From Bacteroidales bacterium (lineage in GTDB: Bacteria > Bacteroidota > Bacteroidia > Bacteroidales > F082): a stretch of 64,000 bases of DNA. The notes beneath the pieces are model-generated. The model saw nothing but the letters and a program-made list of their open reading frames with translations, made no database searches and was not told the origin of the DNA. This document shows positions 52,995-62,339 of the stretch, piece by piece; the stretch's first letter is position 1; each line of letters starts with the position of its first letter. The translations under genes were made by a program, and so were the position numbers. The stretch lies in assembly GCA_017530365.1 (NCBI GenBank), contig JAFXMK010000011.1, positions 1 to 64,000 of the forward strand, written 5' to 3'.

Positions 52995-55900
52995 ATGAAA
53001 CGTATTTTACCACTAATTCTGCTATTGGCACTCAGCATGTTCGCTGAAGCCGCACCACTAAAAAACATTCCTGTCCGCCTCACACAACCCGACGGAAAAG
53101 TCATCAACTGTTTCGCTTCTGGTGACGAGTTTTACAACTACCTCCACGATGCCAACGGTTTCACTATTTTGGAAAATGAAAACGGCTACTATTGCTATGC
53201 CATCAAAGATCGCCAAGAAAAAGTCGTTGCTTCCAACTATGTTGTGGGCAGCGTAGATCCAGCTTCAGTAGGTTTGCAGCCATACGCAAAGATCTCTGAA
53301 AATGAATACTATGCAATAAGAAAAGAAAGAGAGCAGCACATCAAGAGGCCGCAGATGAAAAACGGCCGTGAGCTCAACCATGGTCTTTACAACAACTTGG
53401 TGGTCTTTATCCGTTTTGCTGGCGACACCTACCACACCACGCCAGCTTCTACAGTCCAAGAAATGTTTAATGGTGATGACTACGAGTCAAACTCACTGCA
53501 CAACTACTATCATCGCACCTCCTATAATCAAATTGACTTGTGGTCACACTTGTTTCCACAACCCGATGGGGAGACCGTTCTATCATACGAGGACATTCAT
53601 CCCAAGCAATACTACCAACCATACAGCCCTGTTCACAATCCCATTGGTTACCAAGAAGATCAACGTACTGAACGCGAGTTCTCACTGCTGGAACGAGCTA
53701 TCAATTACATCGAAGACATGGTGCCGACCTCGCTTGATTTAGATTATAATAGTGATGGCTTGGTGGACAACGTGGTGTTTGTATGCAAAGGTGAGACTGG
53801 CGAATGGAACTCCTTATTGTGGCCTCACCGTTGGGCATTGTTCGACCGCGATGTAAGGCTTCACGGCTTACAGGTTTGGGATTTCAACTTGCAACTGGAA
53901 CAAGGAGGCTATTTCAACGTCAGCACCCTTTGCCATGAAATGTTTCACTCCTTAGGCGCTCCTGATCTTTATCACTACAGTGAAGGCATCGACCCGGTGG
54001 GGCCATGGGACTTGATGTGTGGCACCACTGAGCCACCGCAACAGACCAGCAGCTACATGAAATACAAATACGGCAACTGGTTAGATGAGATTCCCGTCAT
54101 CAATCCAGAGGATCCCGATGCATTCGGTACTTACGAATTGGAAGCTGTATCTTGGGAAGGAGGCCGCCGCAATGGTTATTTGATTCCCACAGGCTACCCC
54201 GATCAATTCTTTTTCATCGAATACCGCAACAAACACAATATCTTCGAAAGTGAAATACCTGGTAGTGGCTTGCTGATTTATCGCATTGATACCCGGTTTG
54301 ATGGCAACGCTTCATGGAACGGCTATGATTATTTCGACGAAGTTTATTTATTTCGCCCAGGCGGAACACCCACTGAGGTTGGTGATATCAACCACGCATT
54401 TTTCAATGGTATCGGCTCAAGAACAGCGTTCAACAATGACACTTACCCCTATCCTTTCCTTAACCAGTATTCCTCCTTCAATTGGCCATATACCATTGCC
54501 GACATAAGGAAAGTAGGCGACAGAATGTGTTTTGACTTGCGGCCTTACGAAGGTGAATCCAGCGGACCTGTTTTAGAGAACTTCACTGCCCACGTCAACA
54601 GCTTGGAACATCAGGTGGAACTCTCTTGGAACACTAATCCAGATGCCGATTATTATAAAATTTATTGCGATGGCCAGAGCATTTCCGAGAACATCGTTGA
54701 CACCACCTTCATCTATCCCTATACTGAAGCCGGCTACGGATACCATGAATTTAGCGTGCTTTATGTGAGCGGAGGAACGCAACAGATCCATCACGCGCCA
54801 GCCTATTCATGGGCTATCCTAGGCAACTATGAGACCATCGACCTTACCATTACCAGTGACTCACCGTACGGCACCAAGGGCGGTGAGTTGGAATTGACCT
54901 TCTACAATTCCGTCATGAAGTCCCAGTATTTCACTGTTTACGAAGGCTCATCCAAAGAAGCAGAAATACACATACCCGCCAACACCGAGATCTCCTTTGT
55001 TTGGCATCCCGGCTTCGATTCCGACAGCCAAGGCATCCACGTAGAGGCTAACCACCGCAGCACAAACAGACAAGGCATTATTTTCAGCATTGACGATCCG
55101 GCTTCCGGCACCATTGCCACCTATACGACAAGCAACGACGGTTTGGGGTTCATGGCACCGCTACAACTTACAGCCAACAACGAAAATGGCAGCATACACC
55201 TGCGATGGAGAATGTCCGCAGAAAACAATCGATTTGCCATATTCCGTGATGGATTTAGAGTTCCTTCAGAAGTCACGGGATACGACTATGTTGATGACCA
55301 ACTCACGCGGTCGGGCGCTTATCGCTATCATGTGGAAAGTCTTGTTGGAGAGACTACTTCATGGCATCCTGAAAACCAAGTGAACGGCTCGGTGATGACA
55401 TGGTATTGCGAGCCTCCACAACACCTCCAAGGGACTCACCACACTACGTATAACGACCTGCAATGGGAGGCTCCTCAGTTTGTTGGACACGGAATGCTAG
55501 CCTTTGATGACAACGTTAGCATCAATGGCATCAATTCTGACAACTACGAGTGGGGTATTAAGATAGAACCGGAACAGCTTGTCATCTTTGATGGACATCC
55601 GCTTTCGCACATTGAATTATTCGATTGTTCGTCAGGTAATTACACCTTTAAGATTTACAATGGCGAGAAGACCAACAGCAGCACACTTATCCACACTCAG
55701 CAACATGAGATGACGGGATCCAAAGAAATGGTCCGCTTCGCACTTGACCAAGAGATCCCCTTCGACTCCTCTTTGCCGTTGTGGATCACCGCTAAAGCCC
55801 AAGGGGTGAATTTCTCCTGCTGCAAGTCAGTAAACAACCCCAACAGTTGTCTCGTCAAGATTGGTTCCACATGGGAACCTATCACCGACTACTATTTTGA

Positions 55901-56378
55901 TTTCTCTTGGCTGCTGCGCGCCTACACTACCACTAACAATACTAACCACGACTTCACTTATAACCTTTACTGGGGCGAGGAGGAATGCAGCGAACAACAA
56001 ATGGTACTTGGTCAAACTACACTACCTTCAAATCACACCTCACATGAAACTATAGGCAATGTGAGATACCAAGTCACTGCACTATGGAACGGCAAAGAAA
56101 CAGGTTTCTCTAGCCCAGTTTTCTTAGGTCCCAGCGTAGAAGTAAACGAAGAAACTGCGTTATCCGACAATAGTTTTGCTTTCTTTAATAACGAAGATAT
56201 CATCATCAACATTGATAATGATGCAACGTTGCAAATAATTGACATGACTGGACGTATCATAGTAACACATAGGAACGTTGCCCATACCCTCTCCACAAAC
56301 GGAATGGCACCAGGCATTTATGTACTACGTCTAATCAGCGGCGACGATGTAAAAACCCAGAAAATCGTTATAAGGTAA
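52995..56378 (+). CDS. M6-like metalloprotease with T9SS sorting domain
   Basis: 1127 residues. Signal peptide ending FAEA. A propeptide-like region (20-120: VRLTQPDGKVINCFASGDEFYNYLHDANGFTIL) is typical of M6 family proteases. The catalytic domain has LVVFIRFAGD and zinc motif LCHEMFHSLGAPDLYH, with H314, E315, H318 and a third ligand in the HxxGxxD pattern; WDLMCG follows. Fibronectin-III and jelly-roll modules lie at about 520-1040 and a T9SS type A domain (FAFFNNEDIIIN ... VKTQKIVIR) at the end. The enzyme would be a secreted endopeptidase; substrate unknown. It has no heptamer arrays. Confidence 0.88.
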   Translation: MKRILPLILLLALSMFAEAAPLKNIPVRLTQPDGKVINCFASGDEFYNYLHDANGFTILENENGYYCYAIKDRQEKVVASNYVVGSVDPASVGLQPYAKISENEYYAIRKEREQHIKRPQMKNGRELNHGLYNNLVVFIRFAGDTYHTTPASTVQEMFNGDDYESNSLHNYYHRTSYNQIDLWSHLFPQPDGETVLSYEDIHPKQYYQPYSPVHNPIGYQEDQRTEREFSLLERAINYIEDMVPTSLDLDYNSDGLVDNVVFVCKGETGEWNSLLWPHRWALFDRDVRLHGLQVWDFNLQLEQGGYFNVSTLCHEMFHSLGAPDLYHYSEGIDPVGPWDLMCGTTEPPQQTSSYMKYKYGNWLDEIPVINPEDPDAFGTYELEAVSWEGGRRNGYLIPTGYPDQFFFIEYRNKHNIFESEIPGSGLLIYRIDTRFDGNASWNGYDYFDEVYLFRPGGTPTEVGDINHAFFNGIGSRTAFNNDTYPYPFLNQYSSFNWPYTIADIRKVGDRMCFDLRPYEGESSGPVLENFTAHVNSLEHQVELSWNTNPDADYYKIYCDGQSISENIVDTTFIYPYTEAGYGYHEFSVLYVSGGTQQIHHAPAYSWAILGNYETIDLTITSDSPYGTKGGELELTFYNSVMKSQYFTVYEGSSKEAEIHIPANTEISFVWHPGFDSDSQGIHVEANHRSTNRQGIIFSIDDPASGTIATYTTSNDGLGFMAPLQLTANNENGSIHLRWRMSAENNRFAIFRDGFRVPSEVTGYDYVDDQLTRSGAYRYHVESLVGETTSWHPENQVNGSVMTWYCEPPQHLQGTHHTTYNDLQWEAPQFVGHGMLAFDDNVSINGINSDNYEWGIKIEPEQLVIFDGHPLSHIELFDCSSGNYTFKIYNGEKTNSSTLIHTQQHEMTGSKEMVRFALDQEIPFDSSLPLWITAKAQGVNFSCCKSVNNPNSCLVKIGSTWEPITDYYFDFSWLLRAYTTTNNTNHDFTYNLYWGEEECSEQQMVLGQTTLPSNHTSHETIGNVRYQVTALWNGKETGFSSPVFLGPSVEVNEETALSDNSFAFFNNEDIIINIDNDATLQIIDMTGRIIVTHRNVAHTLSTNGMAPGIYVLRLISGDDVKTQKIVIR

Positions 56379-56389
56379 ATATAATTTTG

Positions 56390-56397
56390 TATCTTTG
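56390..56397 (+). promoter_or_regulatory. -7 box of ileS (TATCTTTG)
   Basis: Exact TAnnTTTG match 24 nt before the ATG at 56421. No good -33 TTG. It lies in the 42-nt gap after the protease gene, so ileS is separately transcribed. Confidence 0.6.
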
Positions 56398-56420
56398 CGG
56401 CTTTAATTCAAGCCAGCAAG

Positions 56421-59400
56421 ATGAAGCAGAATTACAAAGAGTATAAGCAGCTGAATCTCACCGAGACAGCCAATGAAATCCGCAAATACTGGGAAGATAA
56501 CGACACCTTCCAAAAGAGTCTCGACAACCGTGACAAGGATAATGCCTTCGTGTTCTTCGAAGGTCCGCCGAGTGCCAACGGCACCCCTGGCATCCACCAT
56601 GTGATGGCCCGTTCCATCAAGGACGTGGTATGCCGCTACCAGACCTTGAAAGGCAAACACGTGGTACGCAAAGCCGGCTGGGACACCCACGGCCTGCCTG
56701 TGGAACTCGGCGTAGAAAAGAAACTCGGCATCACCAAGGAAGACATCGGCAAGAAGATTAGCGTCGATGACTACAACCGTGCCTGCCGCGAGGAAGTGAT
56801 GAAATACAAGGATATGTGGGACGACCTCACCCGTAAGATGGGCTATTGGGTCAACCTCAACGATCCTTACATTACCTTCACCAACGACTACATCGAAACC
56901 TTGTGGTTCCTGCTGAAAGACCTCTACAACAAAGGCCTGCTCTATAAAGGCTACACCATCCAGCCCTATTCACCTGCCGCTGGCACCGGACTCAGCTCCC
57001 ACGAACTGAACATGCCGGGCTGCTACCGCGACGTGAAGGATTTGACATGCGTGGCGCTGTTTAAGTTAGGAGTTAGGAGTGAGGAGTTAGGAGTAGGAGA
57101 AAGTCTTACCACTTACGCGATTGCATGGACGACCACACCTTGGACTTTGCCAAGCAATACGGCTTTGTGCGTTGGTCCCAATATTGACTATGTGCTGCTG
57201 AAGACCATGCACCCCTACACTGAGGAGCCTTGCTACATCTTGATGGCCAAAGCCTTGGTAGGCACCATGTTCAAGGAAGCCCCTGAGATTGTCAAGGAGT
57301 TCAAAGGAAGCGATTTGGTCGGTATTGAATATGAGCAACTCGTCCCATGGGTCAACCCAGGTGAAGGCGCCTTCCGCATCATCCCTGGCGACTATGTTAC
57401 CACCGAAGATGGTACGGGCATCGTCCATATCGCTCCGACCTTTGGCGCTGACGATAAACGCGTTGCCGCCGCCGCAGGCATCCCGCCTTTGCAGATGATC
57501 GACAAGGACGGCAAAGCCCAACCGATGGTAGATCGTACTGGCAAATTCTGGCGTATTGAGGACCTGGATCCTGAGTTTGTCAAGAACTGCATGGACGTGG
57601 AAGCCTACCGCCCCTACGCCGGACAGTTCGTCAAGAACGCCTACGATCCTACCAAGACCGAGAAGGACAAGAGCCTCGACGTTGACATCGTGATGCTCCT
57701 CAAGGAACAAGGCAAGCTCTTCAAGAGTGAGAAACATGTCCACAACTACCCACACTGCTGGCGCACCGACAAACCCGTGCTCTATTATCCCCTCGACAGC
57801 TGGTTCATCAAGACCACGGCCCTGAAAGACCGTATGATCGAGCTTAACAAGACCATCAACTGGAAGCCTGAAGCCACCGGCAGCGGTCGTTTCGGCAACT
57901 GGCTCGAGAACCTGGTGGACTGGAACCTCTCCCGTTCTCGCTACTGGGGCACTCCGTTGCCTATTTGGCGCACTGAGGACGGCAAGGAAGAGATCTGCAT
58001 CGGCAGTGTCGAAGAGCTCCGCAACGAGATCGAAAAATCCATCAAGGCAGGATTCATGACCTCGAATCCATACGCTTCAGAAGACTACACCAAGTTCGAC
58101 CTGCATAGACCGTATATCGATGGCGTCATCCTCTGCTCCGCTAGCGGCAAGAAGATGTTCCGTGAGCCTGATTTGATTGACGTGTGGTTCGACAGCGGTG
58201 CCATGCCGTATGCCCAATACCACTACATGGGCAAGGAAGGTCAGCTAGGCAAGGATGTGTTTCCAGCAGATTTCATCGCCGAAGGCGTCGACCAAACACG
58301 TGGCTGGTTCTTCACTCTACATGCCATCGCCACAATGTGCTTCGACAGTGTGGCTTACAAGAACGTCATCTCCAATGGCTTGGTGCTCGACAAAAACGGC
58401 AACAAGATGTCGAAACGTCTGGGCAATGCCGTTGACCCCTTCGGTGCCATCGAGAAATATGGTGCCGATGCCGTGCGTTGGTACATGATCACCAACTCCC
58501 AGCCTTGGGACAACCTGAAATTCGACGAGGCCGGTGTTGACGAAGTGCGCCGTAAGTTCTTCGGAACACTCTATAACACTTACGCCTTCTTTGCACTGTA
58601 TGCTAACATCGACAAGTTCGACTATAAGGAAGCCAATCTGCCATACGCCGAGCGTCCCGAGATCGACCGATGGATCCTGTCGGAGTTGAACTCCCTGATA
58701 CTCACCGTTGACGAAGCCTATAACGACTACGAGCCCACCCGTGCCGGTCGCGCCATTGCCGACTTCGTGGATGCCCACCTCAGCAACTGGTACGTGCGTC
58801 TCTCACGACGTCGTTTCTGGAGAAGCGATGATGACAAGGACAAGCTCTCTGCCTATCAGACCCTTTACACCTGCTTGGAGACCGTGGCTCGTCTCAGCTC
58901 TCCGATAGCACCGTTCTTCAGCGAGCAGCTCTACCGCGACCTCAACAACGCCACTGGCAAAAATGCCGCCGAGTCCGTACATCTTACCGACTTCCCGGTA
59001 GCCGACAACAAGCTCATCGACAAGGCATTGGAGGAACGCATGGAAGCCGCACAGCTGATTTCTTCGCTGGTGCTCTCACTGCGTAAGAAAGCCAACATCC
59101 GCGTACGTCAGCCTCTGTCGAAGATCATGATCCCCGTGGCCAACGAAGAGATGAAGGCGCAGCTTGAGAAGATCTCCCACCTCATCATGAGTGAGGTCAA
59201 CATCAAAGGCATCGAGTTCCTTGCCCCCGACAACAACATTCTGGTGAAGAACGTGAAGCCCAACTTCAAGACCTTGGGCAGGAAGTATGGCAAACAGATG
59301 AAACAGATCCAGAACTATTTCGCCAACATGAGCCAAGACGAGATCCATGCCTACGAAAAGAGCAACGGCACCCACTTGGAGGTGGATGGCGTCGATGTTG

Positions 59401-59774
59401 AGCTGACCCTTGAAGACGCTCTGATCTCCACCCAAGACATTCCAGGCTGGGCTGTCACGTCACAGGACAACTACACCGTCGCTTTGGACATGACCATCAC
59501 CGAAGACCTCTTCAACGAAGGCCTCGCCCGTGAAATCGTCAACCGCATCCAGACCTTGCGTAAGAACTCAGGCTTGGAAGTTACCGACCGGATTGAGGTA
59601 TTCATCGAGAAGAACGAAAAGATTGAACCCGCCGTCAAAGTATTCAGCAGCTACATCTGCGCTGAGACGTTGGCCACCGCCATCCAAATCGTCGATAAAC
59701 TCGAAGGCGATGTCTTGGAAGACGAACTTACCGAGAATGTCAAGGTCAGGATGAAGATTCAAAAAAACAATTAA
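56421..59774 (+). CDS. ileS: Isoleucyl-tRNA synthetase
   Basis: 1117 residues. HIGH region EGPPSANGTPGIHHVMARS, editing-domain T-rich motif WTTTPWTLPSN, GTGIVHIAPTFGADD, WNLSRSRYWGTPLPIW, KMSKS variant NKMSKRLGN, anticodon-binding domain (SNWYVRLSRRRFWRS) and C-terminal extension (EIVNRIQTLRKNSGLEVTDRIEVFIE). It is of the long type common in this phylum. Residues about 215-229 (KLGVRSEELGVGE) are encoded by five heptamer units just before the editing motif. This loop is of variable sequence in relatives, so function should be kept. Confidence 0.97.
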   Translation: MKQNYKEYKQLNLTETANEIRKYWEDNDTFQKSLDNRDKDNAFVFFEGPPSANGTPGIHHVMARSIKDVVCRYQTLKGKHVVRKAGWDTHGLPVELGVEKKLGITKEDIGKKISVDDYNRACREEVMKYKDMWDDLTRKMGYWVNLNDPYITFTNDYIETLWFLLKDLYNKGLLYKGYTIQPYSPAAGTGLSSHELNMPGCYRDVKDLTCVALFKLGVRSEELGVGESLTTYAIAWTTTPWTLPSNTALCVGPNIDYVLLKTMHPYTEEPCYILMAKALVGTMFKEAPEIVKEFKGSDLVGIEYEQLVPWVNPGEGAFRIIPGDYVTTEDGTGIVHIAPTFGADDKRVAAAAGIPPLQMIDKDGKAQPMVDRTGKFWRIEDLDPEFVKNCMDVEAYRPYAGQFVKNAYDPTKTEKDKSLDVDIVMLLKEQGKLFKSEKHVHNYPHCWRTDKPVLYYPLDSWFIKTTALKDRMIELNKTINWKPEATGSGRFGNWLENLVDWNLSRSRYWGTPLPIWRTEDGKEEICIGSVEELRNEIEKSIKAGFMTSNPYASEDYTKFDLHRPYIDGVILCSASGKKMFREPDLIDVWFDSGAMPYAQYHYMGKEGQLGKDVFPADFIAEGVDQTRGWFFTLHAIATMCFDSVAYKNVISNGLVLDKNGNKMSKRLGNAVDPFGAIEKYGADAVRWYMITNSQPWDNLKFDEAGVDEVRRKFFGTLYNTYAFFALYANIDKFDYKEANLPYAERPEIDRWILSELNSLILTVDEAYNDYEPTRAGRAIADFVDAHLSNWYVRLSRRRFWRSDDDKDKLSAYQTLYTCLETVARLSSPIAPFFSEQLYRDLNNATGKNAAESVHLTDFPVADNKLIDKALEERMEAAQLISSLVLSLRKKANIRVRQPLSKIMIPVANEEMKAQLEKISHLIMSEVNIKGIEFLAPDNNILVKNVKPNFKTLGRKYGKQMKQIQNYFANMSQDEIHAYEKSNGTHLEVDGVDVELTLEDALISTQDIPGWAVTSQDNYTVALDMTITEDLFNEGLAREIVNRIQTLRKNSGLEVTDRIEVFIEKNEKIEPAVKVFSSYICAETLATAIQIVDKLEGDVLEDELTENVKVRMKIQKNN
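57063..57097 (+). repeat. Heptamer array F (GAGTTAG type), in frame in ileS
   Basis: Units AAGTTAG, GAGTTAG, GAGTGAG, GAGTTAG, GAGTAGG. Each unit shifts the frame by one, so a TAG falls in frame once in three units. At exactly that position (third unit, 57077-57083) the T is replaced by G, giving AGT GAG instead of AGT TAG. Confidence 0.9.
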
Positions 59775-59833
59775 TAAATTGTTGGTGTAAGGATTTTTTT
59801 GTATTTTAGCACTTTCGTAGGACCTAAAATAAA

Positions 59834-60238
59834 ATGGTTATGGAAGAGAAGATCAAAGTTACTCCTACTGTGCGGTATTCCGACGAGGAGTTAGAGGAGT
59901 TTAAGGAATTGATCCTGCAGAAACTTCAACAGGCACGCGAAAACCTCGCGCTGCTCAGTGAAAATATTGCCGGCGGTGAAAACAGCACTGACGACACCGC
60001 TCCGACGTTCAAGATCTTGGAAGAAGGCTACTCCGTATCACAAAAAGAGGAGAACGCCAAACTGGCCGCTCGCACCGAGAAATACATCCAGAATCTGGAG
60101 TTTGCCTTGATGCGTATCGAGAACAAGACATACGGCGTCTGCCGTGCCACCGGCAAGTTGATTCCTAAGGAAAGACTGCGCTGTGTCCCCACCACGACGA
60201 TCTGTCTTGACGCTAAAATGAAGGAAAAGAAAAAGTGA
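59834..60238 (+). CDS. TraR/DksA-family protein with degenerate zinc finger
   Basis: 134 residues (MVMEEK start; an ATG two codons later is also possible). N-terminal coiled coil (DEELEEFKELILQKLQQARENLALLSENI), a C-terminal YGVCRATGKLIPKERLRCVP block that matches the DksA zinc finger, but two of the four cysteines are changed (C-x-x-T at the first pair and C-L-D-A at the second), so zinc is probably not bound in the usual way. This degeneracy is common in Bacteroidota. DksA-type proteins act on RNA polymerase with ppGpp. It precedes lspA with a 4-nt overlap (GTGA). Confidence 0.87.
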   Translation: MVMEEKIKVTPTVRYSDEELEEFKELILQKLQQARENLALLSENIAGGENSTDDTAPTFKILEEGYSVSQKEENAKLAARTEKYIQNLEFALMRIENKTYGVCRATGKLIPKERLRCVPTTTICLDAKMKEKKK

Positions 60239-60825
60239 CGAAGACAAAACGCAAGGGCCTGGTTGGCTCTTTCATCATCATTCTCGCTGTGTTGGTAATC
60301 GACCAGATCCTCAAGATCTGGGTCAAGACACACATGGAGCTTGGCCAAGAGATTCCTGTCCTGGGCAACTGGTTCAAGTTGCTTTTCGTCGAGAATCCCG
60401 GCATGGCTTTCGGCTGGATGGGAGGTGGAGGCGCCATGAAAGCCTTTTTGAGCATTTTTAGGATTGTTGCCGTCGTGGCACTATTCTATCTTTTGTTCCG
60501 CCTTTCCAAGAAGAACACCAAGTTCGGTGTGATGTTCGGCATCGCCCTCATCACAGCAGGCGCCATGGGCAACATCATTGACAGCGTGTTTTATGGCGAA
60601 GTCTTCCACTATGCGGGATGGCTTCATGGCAAGGTGGTCGATATGCTGTATTTTCCCATCATCGACATCGCTCGGGAAGACAACAGCTGGCTGCCCAACT
60701 TCTTCTTTGGGCCCGATGGACATTTCATCTTTTTCAGACCCATCTTCAATTTCGCCGACGCCGCCATTACGGTGGGCGTGTTTTACATGATCCTCTTCCA
60801 GTGGAAGTGGATGAAGAGTTTATAG
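60235..60825 (+). CDS. lspA: Lipoprotein signal peptidase LspA
   Basis: 196 residues from a GTG at 60235 that overlaps the upstream TGA (GTGA). Four transmembrane helices. Catalytic aspartates D116 (AMGNIIDSVFYG) and D175 (IFNFADAAITVGV); conserved VENPGMAFG region. It cuts prolipoprotein signal peptides before the lipid-modified Cys. The gene is longer than E. coli's (164) because of an extra loop of about 30 residues (GEVFHYAGWLHGKVVDMLYFP ... FGPDGHFIFFRPI), as is usual in this phylum. Several substrates (apbE, the lipoprotein at 34403 and others) are in the window. Confidence 0.96.
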   Translation: MTKTKRKGLVGSFIIILAVLVIDQILKIWVKTHMELGQEIPVLGNWFKLLFVENPGMAFGWMGGGGAMKAFLSIFRIVAVVALFYLLFRLSKKNTKFGVMFGIALITAGAMGNIIDSVFYGEVFHYAGWLHGKVVDMLYFPIIDIAREDNSWLPNFFFGPDGHFIFFRPIFNFADAAITVGVFYMILFQWKWMKSL

Positions 60826-60857
60826 ATAAAAGATAAGAGATAAAAGATAAAAGTTAT
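60823..60857 (+). repeat. Heptamer array G (GATAAAA type) between lspA and gpmA
   Basis: Units TAGATAA, AAGATAA, GAGATAA, AAGATAA and AAGTTAT. The first starts on the TAG stop of lspA (60823-60825) and the last runs into the gpmA start at 60856, so the array occupies the whole gap. Confidence 0.9.
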
Positions 60858-61599
60858 GAAGAAACTCATTTTAATCAGACATGGCGAGAGCCAATGGAAT
60901 AAGCTCAACCTGTTCACTGGATGGACCAATGTAGATCTTTCCGAAAAAGGCATTCAGGAAGCCATTGAAGCCGGCAAGGTGTTGAAAGATAACGGCTACA
61001 AACCAGAGATCTGCTTCACCTCGTACCTGAAAAGAGCCATCAAGACTTTGAACTATGTCCTTGACACCATGGACATGGACTGGCTGCCGGTTTACAAGAC
61101 CTGGCGTCTGAACGAGAAGTCGTACGGACAGTTGCAAGGCCTTGACAAGAAGATGACCGCCGAGAAATACGGCGACGAGCAGGTGCGCTTATGGCGCCGT
61201 GCCTTCGACGTGCGCCCTCCAGCGTTGGACATGAACGACCCCAAGAGTCCCCGTATGGATCCCCGCTATGCAGAACTTACCGACGACCAGATTCCGTTGA
61301 CCGAAGCACTCTGCGACACCATCGAACGTGTGATGCCCTATTACAAGGACCATATCATGAAAGCCTTCGAGACCCATGACGAAGTGATGGTAGTTGCCCA
61401 CGGCAACAGCCTCCGCGGCGTCGTGAAAGTGCTCAAGAACATGTCAAACGACGAGATCATCGCCTTCAATATCCCTACTGGAATCCCTTATATCTTTGAG
61501 TTCGACGACAACATGAACCTGACGAAGGACTTCTTCCTGGGCGATCCCGAGAAAGTCGCAGCACTGATGGCAGCAGTGGCTAATCAGGGGAAGAAATAA
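60856..61599 (+). CDS. gpmA: 2,3-bisphosphoglycerate-dependent phosphoglycerate mutase
   Basis: 247 residues, standard. Active-site motifs: LIRHGESQWN with H9, the FTGWTNVDLSEKG stretch, SYLKRAIKTL, RLNEKSYGQLQGLDK, and VVAHGNSLRG with H182. It interconverts 3- and 2-phosphoglycerate in glycolysis. Both flanks are occupied by GATAAAA-type heptamer arrays (60823-60857 and 61600-61634). Confidence 0.97.
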   Translation: MKKLILIRHGESQWNKLNLFTGWTNVDLSEKGIQEAIEAGKVLKDNGYKPEICFTSYLKRAIKTLNYVLDTMDMDWLPVYKTWRLNEKSYGQLQGLDKKMTAEKYGDEQVRLWRRAFDVRPPALDMNDPKSPRMDPRYAELTDDQIPLTEALCDTIERVMPYYKDHIMKAFETHDEVMVVAHGNSLRGVVKVLKNMSNDEIIAFNIPTGIPYIFEFDDNMNLTKDFFLGDPEKVAALMAAVANQGKK

Positions 61600-61634
61600 G
61601 AGATAAAAGATAAAAGATAAGAGATAAAAGATAA
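61600..61634 (+). repeat. Heptamer array H (GATAAAA type) after gpmA
   Basis: Five units in exact register, GAGATAA, AAGATAA, AAGATAA, GAGATAA, AAGATAA. It begins directly after the TAA stop (61597-61599) and ends 3 nt before the next ATG at 61638. It is nearly the same as array G, implying spread within this locus. Confidence 0.92.
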
Positions 61635-61637
61635 AAC

Positions 61638-62339
61638 ATGACTAGGTGGATCATTCCTGATATTCATGGATGCGCCAAGACACTCAAGACCTTGCTTGAG
61701 AACATGTTGAAAATCAACAAGGACGATGAGTTGTTCTTCCTCGGCGACTACATCGACCGCGGCCCCAACAGCAAAGAGGTCCTCGATTATCTCATGAACT
61801 TACAGGAAAGCGGACAAAACATGCATTGCCTCAGAGGAAACCATGAGGAATACTGCATACAAGTCTGGGAGGCCGACCAAAGCTTTCATCTCTTCAAGTC
61901 AGATCGACAAAAACTGTGGGAAAGCGTAGGTGCCACCGAGACCTACAAGAGCTTCGGTGGCAAACGCCCCCGCGACATTCCAGAATCCTACATCGAGTGG
62001 ATGCGGCATCTCGACTACTACTACGAGTTGGAAGACTACATCCTGGTGCACGCCGGCATGAACTTCAAAGCCGACAATCCATTCGAGGACTTCCACAGCA
62101 TGGTCTCGGTAAGGAATTTCAAGGTGGACTTCAGCAAGACCGACGGGCGAAAGATCATCCACGGTCACATCCCTGTCGATTACAGCTTCATCGACTTTGT
62201 CATCAACAACCCAAAAGGCCACGACTTCATCGCATTGGACAATGGCGTGTTCTACAACGACAAGCCCGGCATGGGCAACCTTATGGCTTTCAATCCCGAT
62301 ACCAACCAGCTGATGGCGCAGTCCAACATGGACATGTAA
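61638..62339 (+). CDS. PPP-family metallophosphatase
   Basis: 233 residues. Metal-site motifs: WIIPDIHGCAKTL (a PDIHG variant of GDxHG), FFLGDYIDRGPNSKEVLDYL, CLRGNHEEYC, and YILVHAGMNF and IIHGHIPV histidines. It resembles bacterial PPP phosphatases (PrpA/Ppp-like) that dephosphorylate proteins or nucleotide polyphosphates. Substrate unknown. Its stop directly adjoins the stop of the convergent surface-protein gene with no gap. Confidence 0.92.
   Translation: MTRWIIPDIHGCAKTLKTLLENMLKINKDDELFFLGDYIDRGPNSKEVLDYLMNLQESGQNMHCLRGNHEEYCIQVWEADQSFHLFKSDRQKLWESVGATETYKSFGGKRPRDIPESYIEWMRHLDYYYELEDYILVHAGMNFKADNPFEDFHSMVSVRNFKVDFSKTDGRKIIHGHIPVDYSFIDFVINNPKGHDFIALDNGVFYNDKPGMGNLMAFNPDTNQLMAQSNMDM

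Noticed and set aside
61600-61634. CRISPR array
   Set aside because: The tandem heptamers have no spacers and the unit is only 7 nt; no cas genes are near.
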